Assembly (NCBI GenBank): GCA_003446015.1
Contig: DMBU01000163.1
Location: 1-35,720 of the forward strand
Direction: 5' to 3'
DNA length: 35,720 bases
Origin: Bacteroidales bacterium
Lineage (GTDB): Bacteria > Bacteroidota > Bacteroidia > Bacteroidales > UBA12077
Each line of letters starts with the position of its first letter. The stretch's first letter is position 1. Under the pieces are notes generated by a model. The model worked only from the letters and a program-made list of their open reading frames with translations, searched no databases and was not told the DNA's origin. Of the stretch, positions 8,642-16,174 are shown in pieces. A program made the position numbers and the translations under genes.

Positions 8642-9232
8642 TTAAATTTTGTTAAAATAGAACTCATATTCTACCTCAACATCGTTACCTGTTTTTAAGG
8701 CACCGAGCATTGCTGTTGGAGGAATTATTTCAAAATCGCTCATTTTCATAGAAACAATTCCTTTCACTTTAATAATACTTTTATCTGATATATTACCAGA
8801 AAACTTAAGTTTTATGGGTTTAGATACACCGGCAATTTTCACATTACCATAGATTTCTCCAGAAAAATCTTTTCCTTCTGTCCTATTAATGGAAATTGAC
8901 TCCATTTTAAAACTGATTACAGGATGTTCTGAAGCTTTAAGAGCATTGTGAGTTTTATTATCCATAATACTATTATCGCTTAGTATCATTTTTGCAGGAC
9001 AACTAAAACTAACTTCATCGAATTTTAGAATATTCTCTTTGGAAAAACTTACAAGTATTTCTGATTTCAAATCACTTGCATTCATTTCCCAGTCATGAAC
9101 CGAGGAAGTTCCCTTCACGATTAATTTGCTCTTATCCTGTACAAGCTTATACTTTTCTTGTGCATATGTAGTAGACACTATAAAGTAAACCGCGAGCAGA
9201 ATAAATGCCTTTATTTTCCCTTTTGATTTCAT
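8642..9232 (-). CDS. YceI family periplasmic protein
   Basis: The classic YceI features are present: a signal peptide (KAFILLAVYFIVSTTYAQ), then KLVQDKSKLIVKGTSSVHDW, ALKASEHPVISFKMESI and the terminal MSDFEIIPPTAMLGALK. YceI proteins are secreted lipocalin-like barrels that bind amphiphilic ligands. An ATG 45 bp further upstream (9277) is in frame. I prefer the ATG at 9232 because it gives an ordinary signal peptide and because the predicted -7 box (9275-9282) and operator (9256-9274) overlap the upstream start. With the 9232 start the protein has 196 residues. It heads the unit with the barrel gene 34 bp downstream and is divergent from the metallo-hydrolase genes. Confidence 0.92.
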   Translation of the reverse strand: MKSKGKIKAFILLAVYFIVSTTYAQEKYKLVQDKSKLIVKGTSSVHDWEMNASDLKSEILVSFSKENILKFDEVSFSCPAKMILSDNSIMDNKTHNALKASEHPVISFKMESISINRTEGKDFSGEIYGNVKIAGVSKPIKLKFSGNISDKSIIKVKGIVSMKMSDFEIIPPTAMLGALKTGNDVEVEYEFYFNKI

Positions 9233-9255
9233 AGATTTAATTTTTATCCTATTTA

Positions 9256-9274
9256 TCCTATCGTATTGATAGGA
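9256..9274. promoter_or_regulatory. Palindromic operator candidate upstream of yceI
   Basis: Perfect inverted repeat TCCTATC-GTATT-GATAGGA with 7-bp arms. It lies immediately 3' of the predicted -7 box and covers the expected transcription start, the position of a repressor site. A direct half-repeat (TATCCTAT) sits next to it at 9245-9252. The Rrf2-type regulator at 6048-6467 is the obvious candidate to bind here, by inference. Confidence 0.55.
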
Positions 9275-9282
9275 CAAAAATA
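9275..9282 (-). promoter_or_regulatory. -7 box (TATTTTTG) of the yceI-barrel operon
   Basis: It matches TAnnTTTG on the minus strand, 42 bases upstream of the ATG at 9232. No clear -33 TTTG at the usual 18-21 bp, consistent with a regulated promoter. The operator palindrome abuts it. Confidence 0.45.
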
Positions 9283-9447
9283 CAAAGAGATTCCATGTAA
9301 TTATAATTTATGAATGTTTTTTAAAACATGTTTTTATATAACAGCCTAATTTCCTTTACTAAAACATCTTTAATTAAAGTGCATTATTAAGAATTCTTTG
9401 ATTTTAAAGAATCTTCGATTAATTGATGGAAATTCCCAACCGAATCT

Positions 9448-9455
9448 TATTTTTG
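9448..9455 (+). promoter_or_regulatory. -7 box (TATTTTTG) of the metallo-hydrolase gene
   Basis: It matches TAnnTTTG, 28 bases before the ATG at 9484, with a possible -33 TTG at 9423-9425. A perfect palindrome GTATTAATAC (9455-9464) follows directly and could be an operator. Confidence 0.5.
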
Positions 9456-9483
9456 TATTAATACTAAAATCCGAATTACGATA

Positions 9484-10497
9484 ATGAAACCTTTACTGTA
9501 TTTATTAGCTTTTTCTTTTAGCTTTTATATAACAAAAGCACAGGGAGATTACAATCCTGTTGAGCTTTCAGAAAACCTGTATGTGATTGTTAATCCTGAA
9601 GGAGGAAATATTGCTTTTCTTGTTACCCGAAAAGGAGTGCTTGTAGTTGATGCCGGATCATCGCCCATTAACGGTGAGAAAATAATTTCTGCAATTAGAA
9701 CTGTAACAATAAAACCTCTGACACACCTCATTCTTACACACATGCATGGGGATCACATTTATGGAATTTCTGGTTTCCCTGAAGACATTAAGATTCTTTC
9801 GCACATAAATCTGGAAAAGAATAATGCTGAATTAAACGATAAAAATCTTACAAATTATAAAGAAAATATATTTCCTGCTTATCTGGCAAACTTAAAATTA
9901 CAACTCGACTCTGTAAGTGATAAAGAAAGTGAAGAATATGCAACCTTAATGGAAAGTTATAATACCAATGTAGATTACTTTGAAAACATTAAAAATATAA
10001 AATTTCGAAAGCCGGATATTACATTTGAAGATTACTACTTGTTAAAGTTGGCTGATCAGAGAATCATGCTCGAATATACTGGTCCGGGTCATACCAATGA
10101 TAATATTGTTGTGAAGTTTTCTAATCATAACGTTATTCATACCGGAGATTTAGTATTTAATGGAAGCTTTCCTTATTTAATTGTTGAGCATGGTGTGGAC
10201 GTTTATAACTGGATAAGAACTTTAGACGATTTATACAAAGAAAATATTTATACAGTTATTCCCGGTCATGGTGAGATTGGACGAAAAATCGCATTAAAAG
10301 ATCAATCGGATTATTTTAGAAAATTATCACACGAAATAGAAGCATTAAAAAATGCAGGTTATACTTTGGGAGAAATAAAAGAAAAAATTGATATTAATGA
10401 CTACGATCTTAAAGGTAATGAAGATCAGTTTCCCGTGAATATAGAAGTTATTTACACAGAGCTGGTAAATAAAGGCAGAGGATGGTGGGAATTTTAA
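9484..10497 (+). CDS. Secreted metallo-beta-lactamase-fold hydrolase, copy 1
   Basis: The protein has 337 residues with a signal peptide ending ITKAQ (about residue 20). The zinc site is complete: HMHGDH (residues 86-91), a third His in GPGHTNDN (203), Asp in HTGDLVFNG (222) and a His in IPGHGEIG (262). This is the set expected for a di-zinc MBL-fold enzyme. A helical insertion (about 110-185) separates the first and second ligand groups. The substrate is unknown; similar secreted proteins are annotated as beta-lactamase-like, quinoprotein-relay or lactonase-like enzymes, and nothing here decides between these. It ends VNKGRGWWEF. The next gene, 74 bp downstream, is a close paralogue, so this looks like a tandem duplication. 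Confidence 0.9.
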   Translation: MKPLLYLLAFSFSFYITKAQGDYNPVELSENLYVIVNPEGGNIAFLVTRKGVLVVDAGSSPINGEKIISAIRTVTIKPLTHLILTHMHGDHIYGISGFPEDIKILSHINLEKNNAELNDKNLTNYKENIFPAYLANLKLQLDSVSDKESEEYATLMESYNTNVDYFENIKNIKFRKPDITFEDYYLLKLADQRIMLEYTGPGHTNDNIVVKFSNHNVIHTGDLVFNGSFPYLIVEHGVDVYNWIRTLDDLYKENIYTVIPGHGEIGRKIALKDQSDYFRKLSHEIEALKNAGYTLGEIKEKIDINDYDLKGNEDQFPVNIEVIYTELVNKGRGWWEF

Positions 10498-10571
10498 AAA
10501 AAAACGGTTCTGAGAATAGGGTATTTTCTTATTAAGTTATCTTATCTGTTTAACATTAAAAAAGACTAATT

Positions 10572-11579
10572 ATGAGAAAAATTACAACTATTATTACAAT
10601 AATAATTATACTTCTTTCAACAATGACTGTTTATACTCAGTCGCAAGCACAAGAAATCCAACCTGTAAATATCTCGGATAATTTATATGCAGTAACTGAT
10701 TTAGGTGGTGGCAATATAGCTTTTCTTGTTACAGATGAAGGAATAATTGTAGTGGATGCGACTTACTTACCTTCTGTAGCAAGAAATTTAGTTTCTATCA
10801 TTCAAAAAGTATCCGACAAGCCTATAAAGTATTTAATATTGACTCACTCTCATGGAGATCATATTAACGGAATTGCAGGATTTCCAGATGATGTAACAAT
10901 AATTGCACATAAAAATCTTACTGCAAATAACATGACTTTTACTGAAGCAAGAACAGCCAACTTGGCTGAAAATGTTTTTCCTTCATATCTGGCCAGTTTA
11001 AAAACCCAAATGGATTCAACTGCAGATAAAAACTCGGAAGAATATCAGGCATTGGAACAATCATACAATGTGAATAATGAATATTTTACAGGATTAAAAA
11101 CTATTAAATTCAGAGAACCTGAAATAACATTTGATGATAATTATGAACTTGAATTTGGGGGCGAAAAAATTATCCTTAAATACCCTGGAGCAGGACATAC
11201 CAATGATAATATTATTGTGAAATTCCCCAGACATAATGCGATTCATACAGGTGATTTAATTTTTAACGGAGCGGTTCCGTATGTAATCGTTGAGCATGGA
11301 GCCAATACACACAGTTGGGTGAAAATTTTAGATCAGCTTTATTCTGAGAATTACGAATATGTAATTCCTGGGCACGGGGAATTAGCAAATAAGGAAATAT
11401 TTAAGGTTCAGGCAGAATATTTCACTAAACTAATCCATAAAGTTCAGATCCTAAAAAATGAAGGCTTAAGCCTTGAAGAAATAAAAAACAAGATTGATAT
11501 AGCCGAATTTAATTTAACCAGAAGTGCTGATCAATTCCCAATAAATATTGAAGTGATTTACACTGAATTAGTGAATTAA
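10572..11579 (+). CDS. Secreted metallo-beta-lactamase-fold hydrolase, copy 2 (tail lost to a stop codon)
   Basis: The protein has 335 residues and is paralogous to the preceding gene along its whole length. It has a signal peptide (about residues 1-26) and all zinc ligands: HSHGDH (92-97), GAGHTNDN, HTGDLIFNG and IPGHGELA. The gene stops with TAA at 11577-11579 exactly where copy 1 has AAA (Lys). The next seven codons (11580-11600) still read GKGRWGF, then TAA, aligning codon for codon with GRGWWEF of copy 1. A nonsense change appears to have removed the conserved tail. The catalytic core is intact, so the enzyme may still work. It is probably co-transcribed with copy 1 and possibly with the porin gene 118 bp downstream. 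Confidence 0.9.
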   Translation: MRKITTIITIIIILLSTMTVYTQSQAQEIQPVNISDNLYAVTDLGGGNIAFLVTDEGIIVVDATYLPSVARNLVSIIQKVSDKPIKYLILTHSHGDHINGIAGFPDDVTIIAHKNLTANNMTFTEARTANLAENVFPSYLASLKTQMDSTADKNSEEYQALEQSYNVNNEYFTGLKTIKFREPEITFDDNYELEFGGEKIILKYPGAGHTNDNIIVKFPRHNAIHTGDLIFNGAVPYVIVEHGANTHSWVKILDQLYSENYEYVIPGHGELANKEIFKVQAEYFTKLIHKVQILKNEGLSLEEIKNKIDIAEFNLTRSADQFPINIEVIYTELVN

Positions 11580-11697
11580 GGAAAAGGAAGGTGGGGATTT
11601 TAATTTTATAAAGTAAGGTTATATATACGAAAAATACCGCAAAATTGGTATTGTTTCGATTTTAATAGCTTCGTTTATTTGCATTGAAATTAAATCA

Positions 11698-12876
11698 ATG
11701 TCATATAAAATGAAGCCCATTTTAGTATTCCTATTGATATTTAAACTAGCTTTTCAATTAATAGCAATTGAACCTGCAAACGAAAACCCAACAATACAAT
11801 CCTGGAATAGCATTTCAATTGAAGCGTCGTATATCGGTGACTTTGTTGGTAATATTTCTGGTGGTTTAAGTAAAGGAACCTCCTATTTAGGATTAGCAAA
11901 TTTTCAAACTGATTTTAACACCGAACTGTTTGGAATTTGGAAAGGAGGAAATCTATTTTTAAATGTTGGATTCGCTCATGGTAAATCACCATCTGAGAAC
12001 TTAATTGGAGATTTTCAGATCGCCTCAAATATTGATGCTGGTGGCAATTTTTTCTTTATCCAGGAACTATGGTTTAATCAAAAGATTAAGAATCTATCAA
12101 TTAAATTAGGTTTACTAGATTTAAATGCTGATTTCGCTTCATCCGAAAACAGCAGTCATTTTATTAATAGTTCATTTGGGATCGCACCTGTGATTGCCAA
12201 CAATGTGCCATCATCTATTTTCCCTTTTACCGGACTTGGAATTACCGGAGAATATGTGCTTGACACTAAGATAAAAATTCAATTAGGTATTTTTGATGGA
12301 TGTCCTGCAATAATCGGCAGTAGTGATCGTAATTTTTGCTGGAAAATTAAAGATACCGACGGATTACTATTTTTTACTGAAATCCAGTTTCTAAAGAAGA
12401 TCAATGAGCAAACAGGAATTTATAAATTGGGCTATTATTATCATACCGGCTTATCAGAGAAAAACGAGACTAATAATGAGTACTATTCTGTGTTTAAACA
12501 TAATTATGGATATTATTTGAATATAGATCAAGTTTTATGGAAGAATAAAAATCATTCTTTGGGCTTATTTTCTCAAATATCATATAGCCCGCCTGAAATA
12601 AATGAACACAATTTTTATGGAAGCTTTGGGTTAAATATTAATGGTTGCTTTTTAAAGTCGGGCAATGATTCTTTTGGGTTGGCTTTCGCATTTGCTGGTT
12701 TTAACTATATAAAAAACCACAAACACGAATCAGTTATGGAGTTATATTATCATTTAAAAATAACTGATAATTTTTACATAAGGCCTGATATACAGATTGT
12801 TTTAAACCCAGAAGGAACAGAGATGGAGCTTAGTAATGCTTTTGTCTCCTTCTTAAGGTTTGGATTGAATATTTAA
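11698..12876 (+). CDS. OprB-like carbohydrate-selective porin
   Basis: The protein has 392 residues with a signal peptide, then the OprB-type arrangement: an N-terminal strand (SISIEASYIGDFVGNISGG), FIQELWFNQ, then IKLGLLDLNADFASSE and HFINSSFGIAPVIANN, where the family has its LRLGxxDxNxxF core. The middle strand GLGITGEYVLDTKIKIQLGIFDG is also typical. It forms an outer-membrane pore, in this family usually for sugars; the substrate here is not known. Either the ATG at 11698 (MSYKMKPIL) or the ATG at 11710 (MKPILVFLLIF) could be the start; the latter gives a more normal signal peptide. It follows the two secreted MBL-fold enzymes on the same strand and ends at a bidirectional terminator. 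Confidence 0.8.
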   Translation: MSYKMKPILVFLLIFKLAFQLIAIEPANENPTIQSWNSISIEASYIGDFVGNISGGLSKGTSYLGLANFQTDFNTELFGIWKGGNLFLNVGFAHGKSPSENLIGDFQIASNIDAGGNFFFIQELWFNQKIKNLSIKLGLLDLNADFASSENSSHFINSSFGIAPVIANNVPSSIFPFTGLGITGEYVLDTKIKIQLGIFDGCPAIIGSSDRNFCWKIKDTDGLLFFTEIQFLKKINEQTGIYKLGYYYHTGLSEKNETNNEYYSVFKHNYGYYLNIDQVLWKNKNHSLGLFSQISYSPPEINEHNFYGSFGLNINGCFLKSGNDSFGLAFAFAGFNYIKNHKHESVMELYYHLKITDNFYIRPDIQIVLNPEGTEMELSNAFVSFLRFGLNI

Positions 12877-12878
12877 AA

Positions 12879-12906
12879 AAAGGGTTAGCTAAAAAGCCAA
12901 CCCTTT
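12879..12906. terminator. Bidirectional terminator between porin and oxidoreductase genes
   Basis: Stem AAAGGGTT-A-GCT / AGC-C-AACCCTTT with an AAAA loop and one mismatched pair, lying between the stops of two convergent genes (12876 and 12929). An A-run precedes it and a T-rich stretch follows, so it should work on both strands. Confidence 0.85.
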
Positions 12907-12928
12907 CTATATTTATCAAGGTTAATTT

Positions 12929-15082
12929 TTACTGCTTATCTTTGATAACTTCAATTAGTTCAGGAAGATCCATTCCTAGATTCTTCAAGTGTTCAATTTT
13001 TGGAACGCCATTCGAATTCCAACCACGACGATTGTAAACAGCATCTAACAATTTTTCGTACTGTTCTTCTCTAAATTTACGTGTAATCGCCATTTTTTCT
13101 TCAATCGATTTTCCTGTTGGATCAATACCTATAACTTCTTTCATTTTGGTATCGTAGAATTCCTCTTTTGAAGTATATTCCTCAGCTGTAACAGGTCCTG
13201 CCGCACGATATGGTTGAGCATCGTCTTTACGAACACCATAACCTCTGCGAATATTAAATATTCGTTGGAAGTTATACACTCTTTCCGATTGGCGTATCAT
13301 CTCGTGTTTATCGAATTCTAAACCTGTAACCGCCTTGAAAATAGTTACATAATTATCAACATGCTCAGGTACTTTTGCAGGTTCGTCTGCTTCTGCATTG
13401 TTTACAGGCTCAACATCGTTCCATGGAAGTTTACACAATCCCATTAAACCAAACCAGGTACGGAACATTGGGAAGTAATGTAATGCTTCAGCTTTTTTCT
13501 CGAAAGTAGGAATTTGATTATTTACCATATCCATAAAAATCAGCCAGGCTTCGTCGTGTTGCGGACCTTTGTTGGTCATTGCATAACCACCTTGCTGAGC
13601 TAATGATTCTTTCGATACATATTGTGAATATTCTAATCCCTTATTTTCCATTCCAATGTCTTGCATGAATTGAGCACTGCCCCATCCTTTTTCAGCAAAC
13701 ATCTTTTTCATTTTGCGAATGCCCTGTCCTGCTATTAAACCGAATCCTTCGCCACGACCCATCTGGTGTAAAACTTCCATAGCAGCATCTGCATTACCGA
13801 AGTTTAATTTTAATCCACCAGTGCGTTCTTCGTTTAAGATTCCAGCTTCATAACACTCCATTACAAAACCCATGATTGTACCAAATGTGATTGTACAAAT
13901 GCCATAAGTATCGCAATAAAAGTTTGATTCAATTGTAAAATCAGGATTAAAAATACCCATGATTGAACCATTCGATGATGTTGTTTCGTATTCCGGACCA
14001 TCAACGATTACTTTATCGCCAGCATAAGGACCGGTTCTTAACAAATAATTATCAACACCTTTAGCACAAGACATATTACAGCCAATCCAGCAACCATCAG
14101 GAACATTTTGAGTAAAACGTGATTTCCAAACATTCGCATGGATCTTATCGGCATCTTTATGGTGTCCGTATTTAAAGTTATGAACGGGTAATAAATCATA
14201 ATCGTTCATGATATTTGTAAGGTGAGCTGTACCAATTCCTTTCATATCACATTGTGATGCATCAAGCTCGCGCATTTCTTTATTGAAACGTTTTCCACGT
14301 TCCATGATCGCTTCCAGATCAACAACATTATTTAAGTTACCTTTTACTCCGGGAACTTTTGCAACCAATGCTTTAATTTTTTTATCTCTAAAAACGGTTC
14401 CAATACCACCACGACCTGCTTGTTTTAAACGAACAAGTTTACGTTTTGGATCCCAAAAAGTAAAGTTTAGCATTCCGATTAAAGTATGATCAGCAGCGGT
14501 ACCAGCTGAAACTACAGAAACATTTTTTCTGTCTTTTTCGTCATCAGAAAACATTTCGTGTAATACTTCACCTAAAACGTGACTATCAATTGGCTCTTCA
14601 GGAGCTTCCATGATTTCTACTTTCCCATTTACACCATCAATAAAAACAATAACTTCTTTATCTGCTTTACCTTGAATCTCAACGGCATCAAAACCGGCAA
14701 ATTTTGAAAATGGACCAAAATGTCCACCCACATTAGAATCCATAATAGAATCCGTTTGTGGAGATATTGAAACTACAATTGCTTTACCAGTACCAGAATA
14801 TTGAGTTATACCACAAATTGGACCACCTGCAATAATTATTTCATTTTCAGGATCATTCCATTTAGTTTTAGGAGTAGTTCCATCCCACAATAATCTCAAG
14901 CCAAATCCTTTTCCCCCGATGAATTTATCCTTCATATGTTGAGAAACCGGTTTTTCCTTAATTTCTTGTGATCCAACATTAATGTATAAGGTACGATTAT
15001 TATACCCTTTGTCAATTGGACGAAGCTCATATTTCCACTCTTTCAGGAGTTTGTGAGCTGCTTTCATTTTTTGAATATCCAT
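12929..15082 (-). CDS. Aldehyde:ferredoxin oxidoreductase family (tungstopterin) enzyme
   Basis: The protein has 717 residues. AOR-family enzymes are cytoplasmic, carry a tungsten bis-pterin and one 4Fe-4S cluster, and usually oxidise aldehydes to acids with ferredoxin. Seen here: FIGGKGFGLRLLWD (residues 54-67), the pterin-binding N-domain (IIIAGGPICGITQYSGTGK, NVGGHFGPFSKFAGFDAVEI), QAGRGGIGTVFRDKKIKAL (221-239), the cluster cysteines C331, C335 and C339 (GCWIGCNMSCAKG) and a distal C550 (GLMGLCKLPW). CDTYGICTITFGTIMGF matches the family segment before the active site. The first cysteine spacing is CX3C, not the CX2C of classic AOR, so it may belong to a separate subfamily. It is divergent from genes for DUF364-like, ThiF-like and ThiS-like proteins, which may mature its cofactor. 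The substrate is unknown. Confidence 0.92.
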   Translation of the reverse strand: MDIQKMKAAHKLLKEWKYELRPIDKGYNNRTLYINVGSQEIKEKPVSQHMKDKFIGGKGFGLRLLWDGTTPKTKWNDPENEIIIAGGPICGITQYSGTGKAIVVSISPQTDSIMDSNVGGHFGPFSKFAGFDAVEIQGKADKEVIVFIDGVNGKVEIMEAPEEPIDSHVLGEVLHEMFSDDEKDRKNVSVVSAGTAADHTLIGMLNFTFWDPKRKLVRLKQAGRGGIGTVFRDKKIKALVAKVPGVKGNLNNVVDLEAIMERGKRFNKEMRELDASQCDMKGIGTAHLTNIMNDYDLLPVHNFKYGHHKDADKIHANVWKSRFTQNVPDGCWIGCNMSCAKGVDNYLLRTGPYAGDKVIVDGPEYETTSSNGSIMGIFNPDFTIESNFYCDTYGICTITFGTIMGFVMECYEAGILNEERTGGLKLNFGNADAAMEVLHQMGRGEGFGLIAGQGIRKMKKMFAEKGWGSAQFMQDIGMENKGLEYSQYVSKESLAQQGGYAMTNKGPQHDEAWLIFMDMVNNQIPTFEKKAEALHYFPMFRTWFGLMGLCKLPWNDVEPVNNAEADEPAKVPEHVDNYVTIFKAVTGLEFDKHEMIRQSERVYNFQRIFNIRRGYGVRKDDAQPYRAAGPVTAEEYTSKEEFYDTKMKEVIGIDPTGKSIEEKMAITRKFREEQYEKLLDAVYNRRGWNSNGVPKIEHLKNLGMDLPELIEVIKDKQ

Positions 15083-15123
15083 ATCTATTTTTACTTTAAG
15101 TTTGTTCTTGTTTTTTAGCGTTT

Positions 15124-15131
15124 CAAAAGTA
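15124..15131 (-). promoter_or_regulatory. -7 box (TACTTTTG) of the oxidoreductase gene
   Basis: It matches TAnnTTTG on the minus strand, 41 bases upstream of the ATG at 15082. The upstream element is only a T-rich TTTTAC at about the right distance. Confidence 0.45.
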
Positions 15132-15282
15132 TAAAAATAAGGTAAGCTGTAAAAGTATAAAATGACTTAAATCAATATGTTATATTCTGCATATCGGTAA
15201 ACTAATTATAAAAATATAGAGACATGTGAATATGAGGATTTTATCATGTTTTATAAAGATTATAAATTGAGAATATTAATCG

Positions 15283-15290
15283 TAAATTTG
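15283..15290 (+). promoter_or_regulatory. Candidate -7 box (TAAATTTG) of the DUF364-thiF-thiS operon
   Basis: It matches TAnnTTTG. It would give a leader of about 140 bases containing the inverted repeat at 15331-15416. No clear -33 element. Confidence 0.35.
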
Positions 15291-15330
15291 TTCAATTGAG
15301 ATTGAAAATATAAATACTTAAAATAATAAT

Positions 15331-15416
15331 GAACAACGATTAACGAATGTCGATTTTTGGAATGCCATTTTCTTAATAAAACCACTTCAAAATTCATAAA
15401 TCGTTAATCCTTGTTC
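15331..15416. repeat. Inverted repeat in the leader of the DUF364 operon
   Basis: Left arm GAACAACGATTAACGA (15331-15346) pairs with the right arm at 15401-15416, whose reverse complement is GAACAAGGATTAACGA: 15 of 16 bases match. A second inverted pair GAATGTCGA (15345-15353 and 15415-15423) overlaps both arms. It could be a dispersed intergenic repeat or a leader structure. Confidence 0.65.
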
Positions 15417-15436
15417 GACATTCAAATTTAGATATA

Positions 15437-16141
15437 ATGCAGGAACCGCTGGAGTTTTTTTTCGAAAAGTATGGAATTGATCTTCAAAATATTAATAAAA
15501 TTGTTTGTGGAGAAAAATATGTCGCTGTTGTGTTAAAAAATGGGAATGTAGGTGTTTGTGCAACACTCGATCATTACGTAAACATTGATATTAAAGACTT
15601 ACGAATTCCTGATTTAAAAAAAACTCAACACAGGATCGTATTAAACGCTTATTTTAATGCAGCTTTTAATTATCAGAATAACTATGGTACAAGCATAGAT
15701 ATTTTTGATAAAATTGATTTCAAGAAATACAATAAAATAGTAATGATTGGATTTTTCAGGTCATTGGTTGAAAAATTCGAAAATGAAAAAATCAATCTGA
15801 CTATTTTTGATAAAGCGGTTGAAGATGATAAATTAACTAACATGGACAAACAATTGGAGGAAATTTCCAAGGCTGATGCTTTAGTTTTATCGTCGACATC
15901 TGTGTTTAATAGTACTTTTCTTGATTTGGTTAATGCTACAAATGATCAATGCGATATTTATCTGTTAGGTCCTTCGACAATGTTGAATAAAGAAATGTTT
16001 CAGTATCGCAATATTAAATTCCTTTTTGGATCTATCTTTGAGCCCAATGATATAAATACCTTGAAAATTATTCAGCAAGGTGGAGGAACAAAACAGTTTT
16101 TACCTTTTATGGATAAAGTTTTTTTGAGTATTGAGTTTTGA
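15437..16141 (+). CDS. DUF364-like (Rossmann-type, putative metal-chelation domain) protein
   Basis: The protein has 234 residues. The N-terminal third resembles the small domain that precedes DUF364 (VVLKNGNVGVCATLDH, residues about 32-47). The second half has the Rossmann-like DUF364 pattern: KIVMIGFFRSLVEKF (about 98-112), DALVLSSTSVFNSTFLDLVN (about 148-167), IYLLGPSTML (about 174-183), then FLFGSIFEPND and a final IIQQGGGTKQF. DUF364 proteins are often described as putative heavy-metal chelation proteins and occur near metal-cofactor enzymes. Beside a tungsten-type oxidoreductase, a role in metal or cofactor handling is plausible but unproven. It is 31 bp upstream of the thiF-like gene. 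Its last codons (LSIEF, then TGA) lie inside a heptad tandem repeat. Confidence 0.75.
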   Translation: MQEPLEFFFEKYGIDLQNINKIVCGEKYVAVVLKNGNVGVCATLDHYVNIDIKDLRIPDLKKTQHRIVLNAYFNAAFNYQNNYGTSIDIFDKIDFKKYNKIVMIGFFRSLVEKFENEKINLTIFDKAVEDDKLTNMDKQLEEISKADALVLSSTSVFNSTFLDLVNATNDQCDIYLLGPSTMLNKEMFQYRNIKFLFGSIFEPNDINTLKIIQQGGGTKQFLPFMDKVFLSIEF

Positions 16142-16174
16142 GTATTGAGTTACGAGTTATGAGTTATGAGTTAT
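16126..16174 (+). repeat. Heptad tandem array bridging the DUF364 stop and the thiF start
   Basis: Seven 7-bp units: GAGTATT, GAGTTTT, GAGTATT, GAGTTAC, then GAGTTAT three times. The second and third units include the TGA stop of the DUF364-like gene (16139-16141). The last supplies the AT of the thiF ATG (16173-16175). An upstream ATG at 16166 opens a six-codon frame whose TGA overlaps the thiF start as ATGA, which could couple translation. Confidence 0.85.

Larger units (their letters stand above)
15083..15436. other. Divergent intergenic region with promoters and an inverted repeat
   Basis: This 354-bp spacer between the oxidoreductase gene (minus) and the DUF364-like gene (plus) holds no ORF. 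It contains candidate -7 boxes on both strands (15124-15131 minus, 15283-15290 plus) and an inverted repeat (15331-15416) in the long leader of the plus-strand operon. Confidence 0.6.

Noticed and set aside
9233..9277. Upstream ATG (9277) as the yceI start
   Set aside because: It would add a charged 15-residue extension before the signal peptide and overlaps the predicted -7 box and operator.
16126..16174. Phase variation of thiF by slippage of the heptad array
   Set aside because: The last unit provides the in-frame ATG itself, so changes in copy number upstream would not move the thiF frame. Only coupling could change.
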